Assembly (NCBI GenBank): GCA_051955535.1
Contig: JBQCGP010000038.1
Coordinates: forward strand, 13,506 to 77,505
Reading direction: 5' to 3'
Length of the DNA: 64,000 nt
DNA from: 13-2-20CM-68-14 sp051955535
GTDB taxonomy: Bacteria; Actinomycetota; Thermoleophilia; Gaiellales; Gaiellaceae
The notes beneath the pieces are model-generated. The model was not told the origin of the DNA, searched no databases, and saw nothing but the letters and a program-made list of their open reading frames with translations. This document shows positions 34,381 to 42,961 of this stretch, in pieces; the stretch's first letter is position 1; every line of letters starts with the position of its first letter. The position numbers were made by a program, and so were the translations under genes.

Positions 34381-35051
34381 CCGAGTTGCAGCCGCTTGTA
34401 CAGCGCCGTCACGCCGCGGACAAACTGATCCTGGCTGACCGTTCCGTACGGCCCGCCGACCGTCTCCCCGTAGCCGTCCGGGCCGAGCGAGAAGAAGATG
34501 AAGTACTGCCGGAACGCCGGCCCGTTCTTGGTCTTGACCTTGCGCCAGCGGACCGAGCCGACGGCCCCCGGGATGCCCGGCACTGAGAAAGATTTCCAGA
34601 AGACGTCGCAGATGCTCACCTCCGGGCAGCGCGAGAGGCTGCGTGCGTGCAGGAACTTGACCTGGTCGCCGGCGGCCGCCGCAGAGCCGAGCCGAACAAC
34701 GGCGGAGAAGCCGCCGGTCGTCTTGGCAAGCTTGCCGCGACCGGCGATCCCTTCGACCGCGGCGGCCTGGAAGCCCGCCGCGCGTAGGCGGCGAGCCAAG
34801 AACTTCGGCTGGAAGAGCGGGTCGAGCCCTCGAACCAGGATCAGCGAAGACCTGCTGGGGCGGACTCCGGCGGGGAGAACGTTCTGGGGCAGCTCGGAGC
34901 GGGCGAGCACCTGCTTTGTGAGGGGAAGCGTCGGCGCCGAGACCTGCGGAGTGGTGACACTTTGGGTCGAGGCGGCGTTCTTGCTGCTCCCACAACCGGC
35001 GACCGCAAGCGCCGTCATGGCGATCCCGACCATCAGCAGTCCGCGCGCCAT
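34377..35051 (-). CDS. secreted lipoprotein, unknown function
   Basis: 224 residues with a lipoprotein signal peptide and lipobox LAVAGC (Cys20), then a Ser/Thr/Pro-rich linker. The rest (about 50-224) has strands such as SSLILVRGLDPLFQPKFLA and YFIFFSLGPDGYGETVGG, and two internal cysteines (RCPEVSICD) that could form a disulfide. I recognise no family. It may be exported to the outer face of the membrane. Convergent with the glycosidase-like gene, sharing the stop tetranucleotide. Confidence 0.65.
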   Translation of the reverse strand: MARGLLMVGIAMTALAVAGCGSSKNAASTQSVTTPQVSAPTLPLTKQVLARSELPQNVLPAGVRPSRSSLILVRGLDPLFQPKFLARRLRAAGFQAAAVEGIAGRGKLAKTTGGFSAVVRLGSAAAAGDQVKFLHARSLSRCPEVSICDVFWKSFSVPGIPGAVGSVRWRKVKTKNGPAFRQYFIFFSLGPDGYGETVGGPYGTVSQDQFVRGVTALYKRLQLG

Positions 35052-35081
35052 CTTGCGGCGGTTGTAACACGGAACGGCGGC

Positions 35082-36761
35082 TTAGGTAAGGGTGTATTCG
35101 GGTCCCGAGCCGCCTTCGGCCGGGGTCAGCCGGCCGCCCTTCGCGGTGATCGCGCCGCACTGGACGCAGTTCGACGCGGTCACTTCGACGCGGCCGTCGG
35201 ACGCCTCGTAGACCTGTGCCGGGCACATGCGTGCCCACATCTCCGCGAGCTCGGGCGCGACCTCGGTCTGGACGCGGATGTGGTTCGGTGCGTCGTCGCG
35301 CGTCTTGTTGCCGCTCAGGAAGACAGACGAAAGCTTGTCGAAGGTGAGCTTGCCGTCCGGCGCCGGGTAGCTCCGCGCCCGATCGGTGCGGATCAGCTCC
35401 TTGTCGGCGTCAGGCTCGGTGCGCGCATCGCCCGGCGGGAACTTGCCGCGGCTCGCAGTCATTGCGCCTGCAAGCGCGCCGCCGAGCCAGAAGCCGCGGC
35501 CGAAGGCCTGGCGCATGTTCCGGACCTGTTCGAGGTCGCGCCAGACAAAGCTCTGCCTGACCGCCTCGTCGTACGACGAGAGCACCCCGCGACGGCCGAC
35601 TGCCTCCCCGCGCTGCAGCGCCGCGAAGGCGGCCTCGGCGGCGAGCGCGCCGGTCTCGATCGCGTAGTGGATGCCCTTCAGAGCCGGCACGTTCACGAAG
35701 CCCGGGCCGTCGCCGACGAGCAGGAGCCCCGTTGCATGCAGCCGCTTCGGCAGTGACAGGAACCCCCCCTCCGGGATCGTCTTCGCACCCCAGGCGATCC
35801 GCTCGCCGTCGTCGAGCAGCTTCCGGACGAGCCGGTGCGTCTTGAGCTCCTGGAGCAGGTCGTGGACGGAGAGCTCGGCGTCGCGGTAATCGAGCCCGAC
35901 GACCATCCCGAGCGTCACCATCTCGTCACCCATCGGGTAGATGAACGAGCCGCCGAACTCGCGGTACCTCGAGCCCGCTCGCAGCGGCCAGCCCAGCGTG
36001 TGAATCACCCTGCGGAGCGGCTTCGCGACGCGCCAGACCTCCTTGACGCCGAGAGCCCACACCTGCGGGTTCTCGCCGGCAAGGCCGAAGCTCTGAATCG
36101 CGGCGCCGGTGAGGTGGCCCTGCGTTCCCTCTGCGAGCACCGTTATGCGCGCGAGAACATCAGAACCGGGCTCGAAGTTCGGCAGTTCCTGCCCGTCGCG
36201 GCCGCGCCCTTTGTCGCCGGTGCGGATGCCGCGCACGCGGCCGTGGTCGACGAGCAGCTTCGTCGCCGCCGTCTCCGGGAGGATCATGGCGCCCGCCTCG
36301 TCGGCCTGCTCGGCCAGCCAGCGCCCAAGCTGCGAGAGCGAGGCGACGCGGTTGCCGTGGTTGTGCATCGTCGGCGGAGTGGGGATCCGCATGGCGCGGT
36401 TGCGGGTCAGGAAGTAGACCGACTCCTGCTCGACCTGACCGTAGAACGGCATCTCGTCGAGGCGCTTACGACCCTTGAAGAGCCGTTGCAGCGAGCGCGG
36501 GTTCACGACCGCGCCGGAGAGCAGGTGCGACCCGGGTTGCTTGCCTTTCTCGATCACCGCGACCGGCACCTCGCCGAGCCGCTCTGCCACCGCGGGCGCA
36601 TTCTCGAGCAGCTGGCCGAGCCGGATCGCGCAGGCCAGCCCGGCCGGCCCGGCGCCGACGATGCAGACGCCGACGTCGATCCGCTCGTCCTCGGGATCGG
36701 TCGGCGGCGAGATCGCCTCGGCGATTTCGAAGGGTGGCGGGAACTCCGAGGGGCGTGTCAC
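35082..36761 (-). CDS. electron transfer flavoprotein-ubiquinone oxidoreductase
   Basis: 559 residues. It passes electrons from reduced ETF to the quinone pool. FAD site VCIVGAGPAGLACAIRLG, the quinone/FAD segment VGDGPGFVNVPALKGIHYAIE and LSSVFLSGNKTRDDAPNHI are all typical. The C-terminal 4Fe-4S region is unusual: the family's CxxCxxC is CVQCGAI here, so the third cysteine is replaced, while the other ligand in RMCPAQVYE remains. The enzyme may have a 3Fe-4S or no cluster. It follows etfA on the same strand. The start GTG 36761 is the longest; shorter starts exist. Confidence 0.9.
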   Translation of the reverse strand: MTRPSEFPPPFEIAEAISPPTDPEDERIDVGVCIVGAGPAGLACAIRLGQLLENAPAVAERLGEVPVAVIEKGKQPGSHLLSGAVVNPRSLQRLFKGRKRLDEMPFYGQVEQESVYFLTRNRAMRIPTPPTMHNHGNRVASLSQLGRWLAEQADEAGAMILPETAATKLLVDHGRVRGIRTGDKGRGRDGQELPNFEPGSDVLARITVLAEGTQGHLTGAAIQSFGLAGENPQVWALGVKEVWRVAKPLRRVIHTLGWPLRAGSRYREFGGSFIYPMGDEMVTLGMVVGLDYRDAELSVHDLLQELKTHRLVRKLLDDGERIAWGAKTIPEGGFLSLPKRLHATGLLLVGDGPGFVNVPALKGIHYAIETGALAAEAAFAALQRGEAVGRRGVLSSYDEAVRQSFVWRDLEQVRNMRQAFGRGFWLGGALAGAMTASRGKFPPGDARTEPDADKELIRTDRARSYPAPDGKLTFDKLSSVFLSGNKTRDDAPNHIRVQTEVAPELAEMWARMCPAQVYEASDGRVEVTASNCVQCGAITAKGGRLTPAEGGSGPEYTLT

Positions 36762-36822
36762 GTGGCCGCAATCGCTTGCGTCACAGCGGCGTTGTTGCGC
36801 GTCATACCAGGGCGCGTAGCGC

Positions 36823-37785
36823 TCAAGCTGCCTTGCGCTGGCGGACGAGGTCCGTCAACTTGGGGACGATCTCGTGCAGGTCGCCGACAACACCGAGGTC
36901 GGCGTACTCGAAGATCGGCGCGTTCGGGTCCTTGTTGATCGCGACGATCACGTTCGAGCCCTGCATGCCCACCTTGTGCTGGATCGCGCCGGAGATGCCG
37001 ACGGCGACGTAGAGCCTAGGCGCAACGGTCTTGCCGGTCTGCCCGACCTGGGCCGCATAGGGGTACCAGCCTGCGTCGACGACCGCCCGCGTCGCTGCGA
37101 CGGCGCCGCCGAGTGCCTTCGCGAGCTCCTCGACAAGCGCGAAGTTCTCCGGCCCGCCGAGCCCGCGCCCGCCGGCCACGATCACGTCCGCGTCCTCGAT
37201 CGAGGGGCCCTCGCTCTCCTCGTGGGCCTGCTCGATCATCGTCGCCTGCGTGGAAAAGTCCTCGAGGTTGACTTCGACCTCCTCGACCTTCGGCTCGGCC
37301 GGGCTCTCGGCCGGGTCGAAAGTGCCGGTACGGAAGAGCGCCAGCCGAGGCTCGCTCGTCCAGCCGACGTCGACGTAGACGGTGTCGTCGAGCGCGGGGC
37401 GCTTGCCGACGAGTCGACCGTCCTGCTCCACGAGATCGACGAGATCCCAGTTGAGGCCGGCGTCGAGTCGTGCAGCGAGGCCGGCCGCCACGTCGGCCGT
37501 GAGCACCGTCGCGCCGAAGAGGACCGTGTCGAAGCCATGTTCACGGACCAGGTTCGCGGACACGTCCACACGCGGCTGTGGGAGCGGCTTCTCGAGCGCC
37601 GCGTCGTCCGCGATGTAGACCTTGCTCGCACCGTGCCGGCCGGCCTGCTCGGCCAGGCCCTGGACGCCCGAGCCTGCGATCAGCACCGAGACCTCGCCGC
37701 CGAGCTGCACCGCCTTGCCGAGGACGCCGAGGGAATCCTTCTGGAGCTCGCCGTCGTGGTGCTCCAGGAAAACGAGCGTGCTCAC
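36823..37785 (-). CDS. etfA: electron transfer flavoprotein alpha subunit
   Basis: 320 residues. The FAD-binding C-terminal half has the signature AVGISGAIQHKVGMQGSNVIVAIN in split form and IVAGGRGLGGPENF. The N-terminal half has the adenine-nucleotide-hydrolase-like fold. With EtfB it accepts electrons from acyl-CoA dehydrogenases. The GTG start overlaps the etfB stop (GTGA). A stretch of acidic residues (PAEPKVEEVEVNLEDF) lies between the domains. Confidence 0.95.
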   Translation of the reverse strand: MSTLVFLEHHDGELQKDSLGVLGKAVQLGGEVSVLIAGSGVQGLAEQAGRHGASKVYIADDAALEKPLPQPRVDVSANLVREHGFDTVLFGATVLTADVAAGLAARLDAGLNWDLVDLVEQDGRLVGKRPALDDTVYVDVGWTSEPRLALFRTGTFDPAESPAEPKVEEVEVNLEDFSTQATMIEQAHEESEGPSIEDADVIVAGGRGLGGPENFALVEELAKALGGAVAATRAVVDAGWYPYAAQVGQTGKTVAPRLYVAVGISGAIQHKVGMQGSNVIVAINKDPNAPIFEYADLGVVGDLHEIVPKLTDLVRQRKAA

Positions 37786-38555
37786 AGCGCCTTCCGCTCC
37801 ACCAGGAACTCGACCACCTTTTCCGCGCCGGTGCCGTCATCGTCGATCCGCACCGTCTCGCCGCGCGGCGGCGGGTCCTCGAGCGCGTAGACCTCCGTAC
37901 GCGAGCCGGCCTCGCCGGCGCGATCGGCCTCGACGCCTAGGTCGGCCAGCGTGAGCGTCTGCTGCGGCTTCTTCTTCGCGCCCATGATCCCCTTCAGGGA
38001 GGGGTAGCGCGGCTCGTTGATCGCATCCGAGACTGCGACCACCGCCGGGAGCGCCGCCTCGATCACGTCGTAGCCGAATTCTGTCTGCCGCTTGCCGCGC
38101 ACCGAGCCGTCCGCGAGCGTGAGCTCCGCGACTTGCGAGATCAACGGGCGGCGCAGCCGCTCTGCGACCGCGGCCCAGAGGACGGCCCCGTCCGAATCAT
38201 TTGCCTGCTGCCCTAAGAGGACGAGATCGGGCTGCTCGCGCTCGAGCGCCTTCGCGAGCGCGTAGCTGGACGCAACCAAGTCGGAGCCGGCCGCGGCGTC
38301 GTCCGAGATGAGCACGACCCGGTCGGCGCCCATCGCAAGCGCTTTGCGGAGCGCGTCGAGCGTCCGCTCGGGCCCCAGTGAGACGAGGACGACCTCGGAC
38401 GACGAGTCGTCACCCTTGAGCCGCAGCGCCTCCTCGACGGCATTGGCGTCGAAGGGGTTCAGCGTCGGCTCGCCAGAGCGGTCGAGCCGTTTCGTCCCCG
38501 GGTCGATGCGGCGGGCGTGCTCGGGCACGGCCTTTACGCAGACGGCGATCTTCAT
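37782..38555 (-). CDS. etfB: electron transfer flavoprotein beta subunit
   Basis: 257 residues, the usual length. MKIAVCVKAVPEHARRIDP, NPFDANAVEEALRLK and the signature VVAVSDAINEPRYPSLKGIMGAKKK region are characteristic; AMP is bound by this subunit. It is the first gene of the etfB-etfA-ETF-QO group. ATG 38555 has no strong ribosome site. Confidence 0.95.
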   Translation of the reverse strand: MKIAVCVKAVPEHARRIDPGTKRLDRSGEPTLNPFDANAVEEALRLKGDDSSSEVVLVSLGPERTLDALRKALAMGADRVVLISDDAAAGSDLVASSYALAKALEREQPDLVLLGQQANDSDGAVLWAAVAERLRRPLISQVAELTLADGSVRGKRQTEFGYDVIEAALPAVVAVSDAINEPRYPSLKGIMGAKKKPQQTLTLADLGVEADRAGEAGSRTEVYALEDPPPRGETVRIDDDGTGAEKVVEFLVERKAL

Positions 38556-38646
38556 CCGGCGCCGGACTTTAGCTGGGCCGCCTGTTAGGGTTCCGCGCTT
38601 CGGTCCAACCGAGCCGAAGCCCAGATGCTGATTTCCGTACGAACGT

Positions 38647-38706
38647 GGATCAGCGGCCGGCCGAGTAAATCGTCCGGCCTCTCAGGCGGCATCGCAAGCG
38701 ACGCCT
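38647..38706 (-). repeat. structured repeat related to 2930-2993, copy 3 (divergent)
   Basis: On the minus strand GGCGTCGCTTGCGATGCC is identical to 2930-2947. It is followed by GCCTGAGAGGCCGG, an unrelated middle, then CGGCCGCTGATCC in place of CGGCCGTTTTGACCC. It lies in the 171-bp gap between the divergent etfB and peptidase genes, which otherwise holds only the start region of both. Confidence 0.55.
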
Positions 38707-38726
38707 CAGAACGCGACCCGGAGCTC

Positions 38727-39614
38727 ATGCGACGCCACCGGACGACAGCCCGAGGAGCCCTCTGCCTCCTGCTTGCCGCCGGCCTGCTGGCCGGAACGAC
38801 CGCGGCACGAGGCGATACGACGAAACCGATCATATTCCCGGTGCTGGGAGCGGCCCATTACGCCGACGACTTCGGCCAGCCGCGCGCGGGCGGCCCGCAT
38901 CAGGGGATCGACATCCTCGCCGCCAAGAAGTCGCTCGCGCTCGCGGCCGAGGCAGGCAAGATCAAGTTCTGGACGACTTCCGCGTCGGCCGGCTGCATGC
39001 TCTACCTCTACGGCGCGAGCGGCACGACGTACTACTACATCCACCTGAACAACGACCTCACGCGCGGCAATGACAATCGCGGCAAGTGCGTGCCCGGCAC
39101 CGCGTACGCGCCCGGCCTCAAGAACGGGGCCAAAGTGGCGGCGGGCCAGCCGGTCGGTTTCGTAGGCGACTCCGGGGACGCCAACGGACTGCACGCGCAC
39201 CTGCACTTCGAGGTGCATCCGAACGGCGGCAAGGCCGTCGACGGCTACCCGTACCTCCAGGCCGCGCAGCACCTGCTCTTCTCGGCCCCCAAGGGAAAGG
39301 CGTTCACGCTCGAGCTCGACGGCACCGTGATGACCCCGGCGGCTCTGACGCTGCAGATCAGGCTGAACACCGTCCACGCCTGGCCGATGGGTCAGCATCA
39401 GACGAAGCTGAAGCGGCCCTTGCTGCTCAACGTCCCGGCCACGGCGGTCGTCCAGTCCGTTAACGGCGGCTCGACCATCAAGACGACCATCCTCACCGCC
39501 CGCCAGGGCCAGACCGTCAAGGTCTGGACGATGCCGACAATCGCGAGCCTCAAGGCCGAGCGCGGCGACGACCTGGCGCTGAACGCAGCGCTCGTCCTGC
39601 TGAAAACGCCCTAG
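38727..39614 (+). CDS. secreted M23 (LytM-type) peptidase
   Basis: 295 residues from ATG 38727. The signal peptide ends near TTAARGD. The zinc-site residues are HQGID (His/Asp in GGPHQGIDILA) and the HxH motif in LHAHLHFEVHPNGG. These enzymes cut peptidoglycan cross-bridges or act as dead scaffolds; here all ligands are present. The C-terminal 90 residues are a beta-rich domain of unknown role. An in-frame upstream start at 38625 would add residues encoded by repeat DNA and is rejected. The stop interlocks with the convergent crotonase (CTAG 39611-39614). Confidence 0.85.
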   Translation: MRRHRTTARGALCLLLAAGLLAGTTAARGDTTKPIIFPVLGAAHYADDFGQPRAGGPHQGIDILAAKKSLALAAEAGKIKFWTTSASAGCMLYLYGASGTTYYYIHLNNDLTRGNDNRGKCVPGTAYAPGLKNGAKVAAGQPVGFVGDSGDANGLHAHLHFEVHPNGGKAVDGYPYLQAAQHLLFSAPKGKAFTLELDGTVMTPAALTLQIRLNTVHAWPMGQHQTKLKRPLLLNVPATAVVQSVNGGSTIKTTILTARQGQTVKVWTMPTIASLKAERGDDLALNAALVLLKTP

Positions 39615-40390
39615 CGACCGACGAAGGTCGGCTCGCGCTTCTCAACGAAGGCGGCCATGCCCTCCTTCGCGTCCTGGGAGGCGAACAGGTCGCCGAACTC
39701 CTCCGCCTCACGCGCGAGGTTCGCGCCGTGCTCGCCGCCGCCGAGCGCACGATTCGTGGCCGCCTTGGCCGCGGCGAGCGTCAGCGGGCTCTTCGAGGCC
39801 AGGAGACTCGCGACCTCCATCACCTTGTCGAGTAGCTCGCTCTGCTCGAAGACCGCGTTGACGAGGCCGTGGCGCTCCGCCTCGTCGGCGTCCACCACAC
39901 GGCCGGTGTAGATCAGCTCCTTGGCGTAGCCGAGAGTCGTCGTGCGAGCCATCCGCTGGGTACCGCCCCACCCCGGGATGATCCCGAGATTGATCTCCGG
40001 CTGGCCGATCTTTGCCGTGCGGGCCGCATAGCGCAGGTCGCAGGCGATCGCAAGCTCGCAGCCACCGCCGAGCGCGAACCCGTTGATCGCGGCGATCGTC
40101 GGTTTCGGCATCGTCTCGAGCAGCCGCGCCGTCTCGTGGCCGAGCGCGCCCCACGCCTTCGCGTCGTCGACGCCGAGCCCGCTCATGTATTTGATGTCCG
40201 CGCCGGCGGCGAAGGCCTTCTCGCCGGCGCCCGTGAGCACGACGACGCGCGTCTCGGGATCCTCGGCGAGGTCCCTCAGCCGGTCGCGGAGCTCCGTCAG
40301 CGTCGGAAGATCAAGCGCGTTGAGCGCGTCCTGTCGATCAATGGTGACGAGGACGACACCAGGAGCCGAATTGTCCGTGCCGACGCTCAC
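39611..40390 (-). CDS. enoyl-CoA hydratase (crotonase family)
   Basis: 259 residues. The oxyanion segment GAGEKAFAAGADIKYMS and the two catalytic glutamates (ALGGGCELAIA and PEINLGIIPGWGGTQR) are present, so hydration of 2-enoyl-CoA is likely. It carries out the second step of beta-oxidation. The GTG start at 40390 overlaps the stop of the B12-binding subunit gene (GTGA), linking it to acyl-CoA mutase. Confidence 0.93.
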   Translation of the reverse strand: MSVGTDNSAPGVVLVTIDRQDALNALDLPTLTELRDRLRDLAEDPETRVVVLTGAGEKAFAAGADIKYMSGLGVDDAKAWGALGHETARLLETMPKPTIAAINGFALGGGCELAIACDLRYAARTAKIGQPEINLGIIPGWGGTQRMARTTTLGYAKELIYTGRVVDADEAERHGLVNAVFEQSELLDKVMEVASLLASKSPLTLAAAKAATNRALGGGEHGANLAREAEEFGDLFASQDAKEGMAAFVEKREPTFVGR

Positions 40391-40782
40391 GCAGCAACCT
40401 TCTCGCGCAGGAAGTCGACGATCTCGGAAGTCGGCGCCCCAGGCGTGAACACCTCGGCAACGCCCTGCTGCTTCAGTTCGTCGGCATCCGCCGTGGGAAT
40501 CGTGCCGCCGACGACGACGAGCACGTCCTCGGCTCCGTTCTCCTTGAGGCCTTCGAGTATCCGCGGCACGAGCGTCATGTGCGCGCCGGAGAGAATCGAG
40601 ATTCCGACCGCGTCGGCGTCCTCCTGGATGGCGGTCTCGACGATCTGCTCCGGCGTCTGATGCAGGCCGGTGTAGATAACCTCCATGCCCGCATCCCGTA
40701 GCGCCCGTGCGATGATCTTGGCCCCGCGATCGTGTCCGTCAAGGCCGGGTTTTGCGATCACGACTCGGATCTTGCGGGCCAC
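40387..40782 (-). CDS. B12-binding small subunit of acyl-CoA mutase
   Basis: 131 residues. The cobalamin-binding motif is GLDGHDRGAKI (DxHxxG), followed by SILSGAHMTLVP and VVGGTIPTADAD, which cradle the B12 tail. It corresponds to the C-terminal domain of methylmalonyl-CoA mutase, made here as a separate chain; the catalytic chain is at 42962-44629. The start is GTG 40782, with a TATACT box 8 nt upstream; TTG 40791 is the alternative. Confidence 0.92.
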   Translation of the reverse strand: MARKIRVVIAKPGLDGHDRGAKIIARALRDAGMEVIYTGLHQTPEQIVETAIQEDADAVGISILSGAHMTLVPRILEGLKENGAEDVLVVVGGTIPTADADELKQQGVAEVFTPGAPTSEIVDFLREKVAA

Positions 40783-40812
40783 GGGCGGCAAGTATATGGC
40801 TGTGATGCTGGC

Positions 40813-41550
40813 ATGAAATTAACGGTGGCGGGGTGCTCCCCGGCCTGGCCGAACCCCGGCGGGGCGCAGTCCGGGTACCTGCTCGAGAGCGACGGGAAGC
40901 GCCTCCTGCTCGACTGCGGCCCCGGGGTTCTCGCCCGGCTGCGTGAGCGCGAGCCGTGGCCCGAGGTTGATGCCATCGCGCTCACCCACTGGCACCTCGA
41001 CCACTGGGGAGACGTCGTCCCGTGGGTCTGGGGGCGCATGTTCGGGCCCGGGGTCGACGCGAAAAAGGCCGAGCTCTGGGTGCCGCCGGGCGGGATCGAG
41101 ACCCTCGACAGCATCGGCGACCGCATCGGGCAGCCCGGGATGTTCTCGAAAGCCTTCGACCTCCGCGAGTACGTGGACGCCGAGCCTTTCGAGTCCGCCG
41201 GGTTCGAAGTTACGCCGGAGCGGGTCCTCCACTACGAGCTGCTTGCGTTCGGCTTCCGCGCCGCGGCGAACGGGACGGTGCTCGCCTACTCCGGCGACTC
41301 GGGCCCGAGCGCGGCGCTGCCAAAGCTGGCCGCCGACGCCGACCTCTTCCTCTGCGAGGCGACGCTGCTCGCGCCGAACCCGGAAGGCGGCACGCGTGGC
41401 CACCTGGCCGCGAACGAGGCGGTCGAGGCGTTCGAGGAGTCAGGGGCGAAGAGGCTGCTGCTGACCCACCGCCCGCACGAACGCCCGCTCGAGTCGTCGT
41501 TGCAGCAGGTGCACGACGGGATGGAGGTCGAGGTGGCCGCAGGCGGCTAG
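40813..41550 (+). CDS. metallo-beta-lactamase-fold hydrolase
   Basis: 245 residues. The metal motif HWHLDHWGD (HxHxDH) is near residues 61-69; later ligands are in YSGDSGPS, LFLCEATLL and LLLTHRPHERP. The N-terminal MKLTVAGCSPAWPNPGGAQS resembles RNase Z-like or cyclic-nucleotide phosphodiesterase subfamilies, not beta-lactamases. The promoter TTGCGG (40772-40777) and TATGGC (40795-40800), 17 bp apart, would give a very short leader. Its stop interlocks with the convergent membrane protein gene (CTAG 41547-41550). Confidence 0.85.
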   Translation: MKLTVAGCSPAWPNPGGAQSGYLLESDGKRLLLDCGPGVLARLREREPWPEVDAIALTHWHLDHWGDVVPWVWGRMFGPGVDAKKAELWVPPGGIETLDSIGDRIGQPGMFSKAFDLREYVDAEPFESAGFEVTPERVLHYELLAFGFRAAANGTVLAYSGDSGPSAALPKLAADADLFLCEATLLAPNPEGGTRGHLAANEAVEAFEESGAKRLLLTHRPHERPLESSLQQVHDGMEVEVAAGG

Positions 41551-42296
41551 CCGTCATAGGCGGCGCGCGCGCGGCGGTCGCGGCGCCAGTTCATCCCGAA
41601 GACCCCGGCCGGGATGATCAGGATCAGGCTGAGCAGCCCGAAGGGGACGAGCAGCCAGATCGGGCTCTCCTTCGCCTTGCCCGAGGGAGAGGCGCCTGCG
41701 TTGGCGCCGAGCTGCGGCGCGAACTCTCCACTGGTTCCGCCGCCTCCGGATGCTGTGGCGTTGATCGGCGCCGGCTGCCAGTTGTCGATCAGCCAGTGGC
41801 GCTGTCTGCGCGCGCCGACCTCGTGAAGGCCGACCATGAAGACGATCGGCTGCTGGTGTGTGCGCCTCGGCGGGAAGAGCGCGATCGTGAAGCCGACGCC
41901 CTTCGTGTCCGAGTACTGGAGCTGCCACCTCGCCTGTGCGACCGGGAACGGCGCGATGTCGGGGAGCGGCTGCGTGTCCCACTGCTTGCGCGTGTAGCCG
42001 GCGCGCATTTCCGGCGTGACCAGCCACCACGCCCGGTCGACGTGGTGCCGGGCGACGGCCGAGTTGACGAACTGCGACACGACCACCAGCGCAGCCGCCC
42101 GGTCATGAAGCTTCAGGCGCACCGCCTTCGGCGTGGAATAGACCTTCACCGGCCCGCCTGTCGCGTTGTCGTGCTGGGGTGGAGCGGTGTTCGGCCAGAT
42201 GAAACCGATCGCGAGCAAGCAGCCGACCACGGCCGCCGTGATGGTCAACCACATCAGGCGCCGCCGCCAGCGGTACGACGCGAGAATCCGCTTCAC
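41547..42296 (-). CDS. membrane protein with NTF2-like middle domain, paralogue A
   Basis: 249 residues: N-terminal helix (about 14-34), an outside domain (about 50-180) with AAALVVVSQFVNSAVARHHVD and AWWLVTPEMRAGYTRKQW, a Gly/Ser-rich linker, and a C-terminal helix (about 213-234) with a basic tail. The middle matches the downstream neighbour 42340-42930 in pattern (VVxQFVxSAxxR...MRxGxTxxxW), so they are tandem paralogues of an NTF2/SnoaL-like kind. Function unknown. Confidence 0.6.
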   Translation of the reverse strand: MKRILASYRWRRRLMWLTITAAVVGCLLAIGFIWPNTAPPQHDNATGGPVKVYSTPKAVRLKLHDRAAALVVVSQFVNSAVARHHVDRAWWLVTPEMRAGYTRKQWDTQPLPDIAPFPVAQARWQLQYSDTKGVGFTIALFPPRRTHQQPIVFMVGLHEVGARRQRHWLIDNWQPAPINATASGGGGTSGEFAPQLGANAGASPSGKAKESPIWLLVPFGLLSLILIIPAGVFGMNWRRDRRARAAYDG

Positions 42297-42339
42297 CTTG
42301 GCCTCAGGTTACTCCCTGCCAAGGTCATTTCCAGGGGGT

Positions 42340-42930
42340 CTAGGGCGCTGGGACCGGTGGGCCCTGGACGGAGCCGAAGTAGTCGACCAGCCAGTGCGCT
42401 TTGGCGCCCTGGCCGACCTTCTTCACGAAGATCAAAGCCGGCACCGGGCGCGCGGTCGAGTTCTTGGGCGGAACCAAGATGATGTTGAGCGCGGCCTCTC
42501 GCGGGTGCGCAAAGTTCGTGTTCTTGAAGTTGTAGCGGACGATCTTTCCGGTCTGAAAGTACGTCACCGGGATGTTGCCGCTCTTCCACTCATTGAGCGT
42601 CAAGCCGCCGCGCATGCTCTCGTCGGCCAGCGCATAGGACCGGGCCAGGTTCTTGCGCGAGGCGGCGCTAAAGACGAACTGCTGGACGACCTTCCACGCG
42701 TCCGCCGGGAAACGAATGTTCTTCTCGGCCTTCTCGATCTGGCGGATCGACGGCCCGGTCGGCTTCGCGCTCTGGGCCGGAGGGTTGCTGCTCTTGCCGC
42801 TACTCCCGCCGGTGACCTTCGTGACGATGAGCGCGATCACCCCGGCGGCGAGCACAGCCGCCGCGACCACGAACAGCCAGCGGCTGAACCGGCGCGAAGA
42901 TATAGCGGACTGGACGACGTTCACGGCCAT
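42340..42930 (-). CDS. membrane-anchored NTF2-like protein, paralogue B
   Basis: 196 residues: one N-terminal membrane helix (about 18-40), a Ser/Pro-rich linker, then an outside domain with AWKVVQQFVFSAASRKNLARS, ESMRGGLTLNEWKSGNI and AHWLVDYFGSV. It shares its layout with the gene at 41547-42296 but lacks the C-terminal helix. It lies between that gene and the mutase gene on the same strand. I do not recognise a specific function. Confidence 0.6.
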   Translation of the reverse strand: MAVNVVQSAISSRRFSRWLFVVAAAVLAAGVIALIVTKVTGGSSGKSSNPPAQSAKPTGPSIRQIEKAEKNIRFPADAWKVVQQFVFSAASRKNLARSYALADESMRGGLTLNEWKSGNIPVTYFQTGKIVRYNFKNTNFAHPREAALNIILVPPKNSTARPVPALIFVKKVGQGAKAHWLVDYFGSVQGPPVPAP

Positions 42931-42961
42931 CAGGAGGGTAGACGAGAAAACCGGCGCTGAG

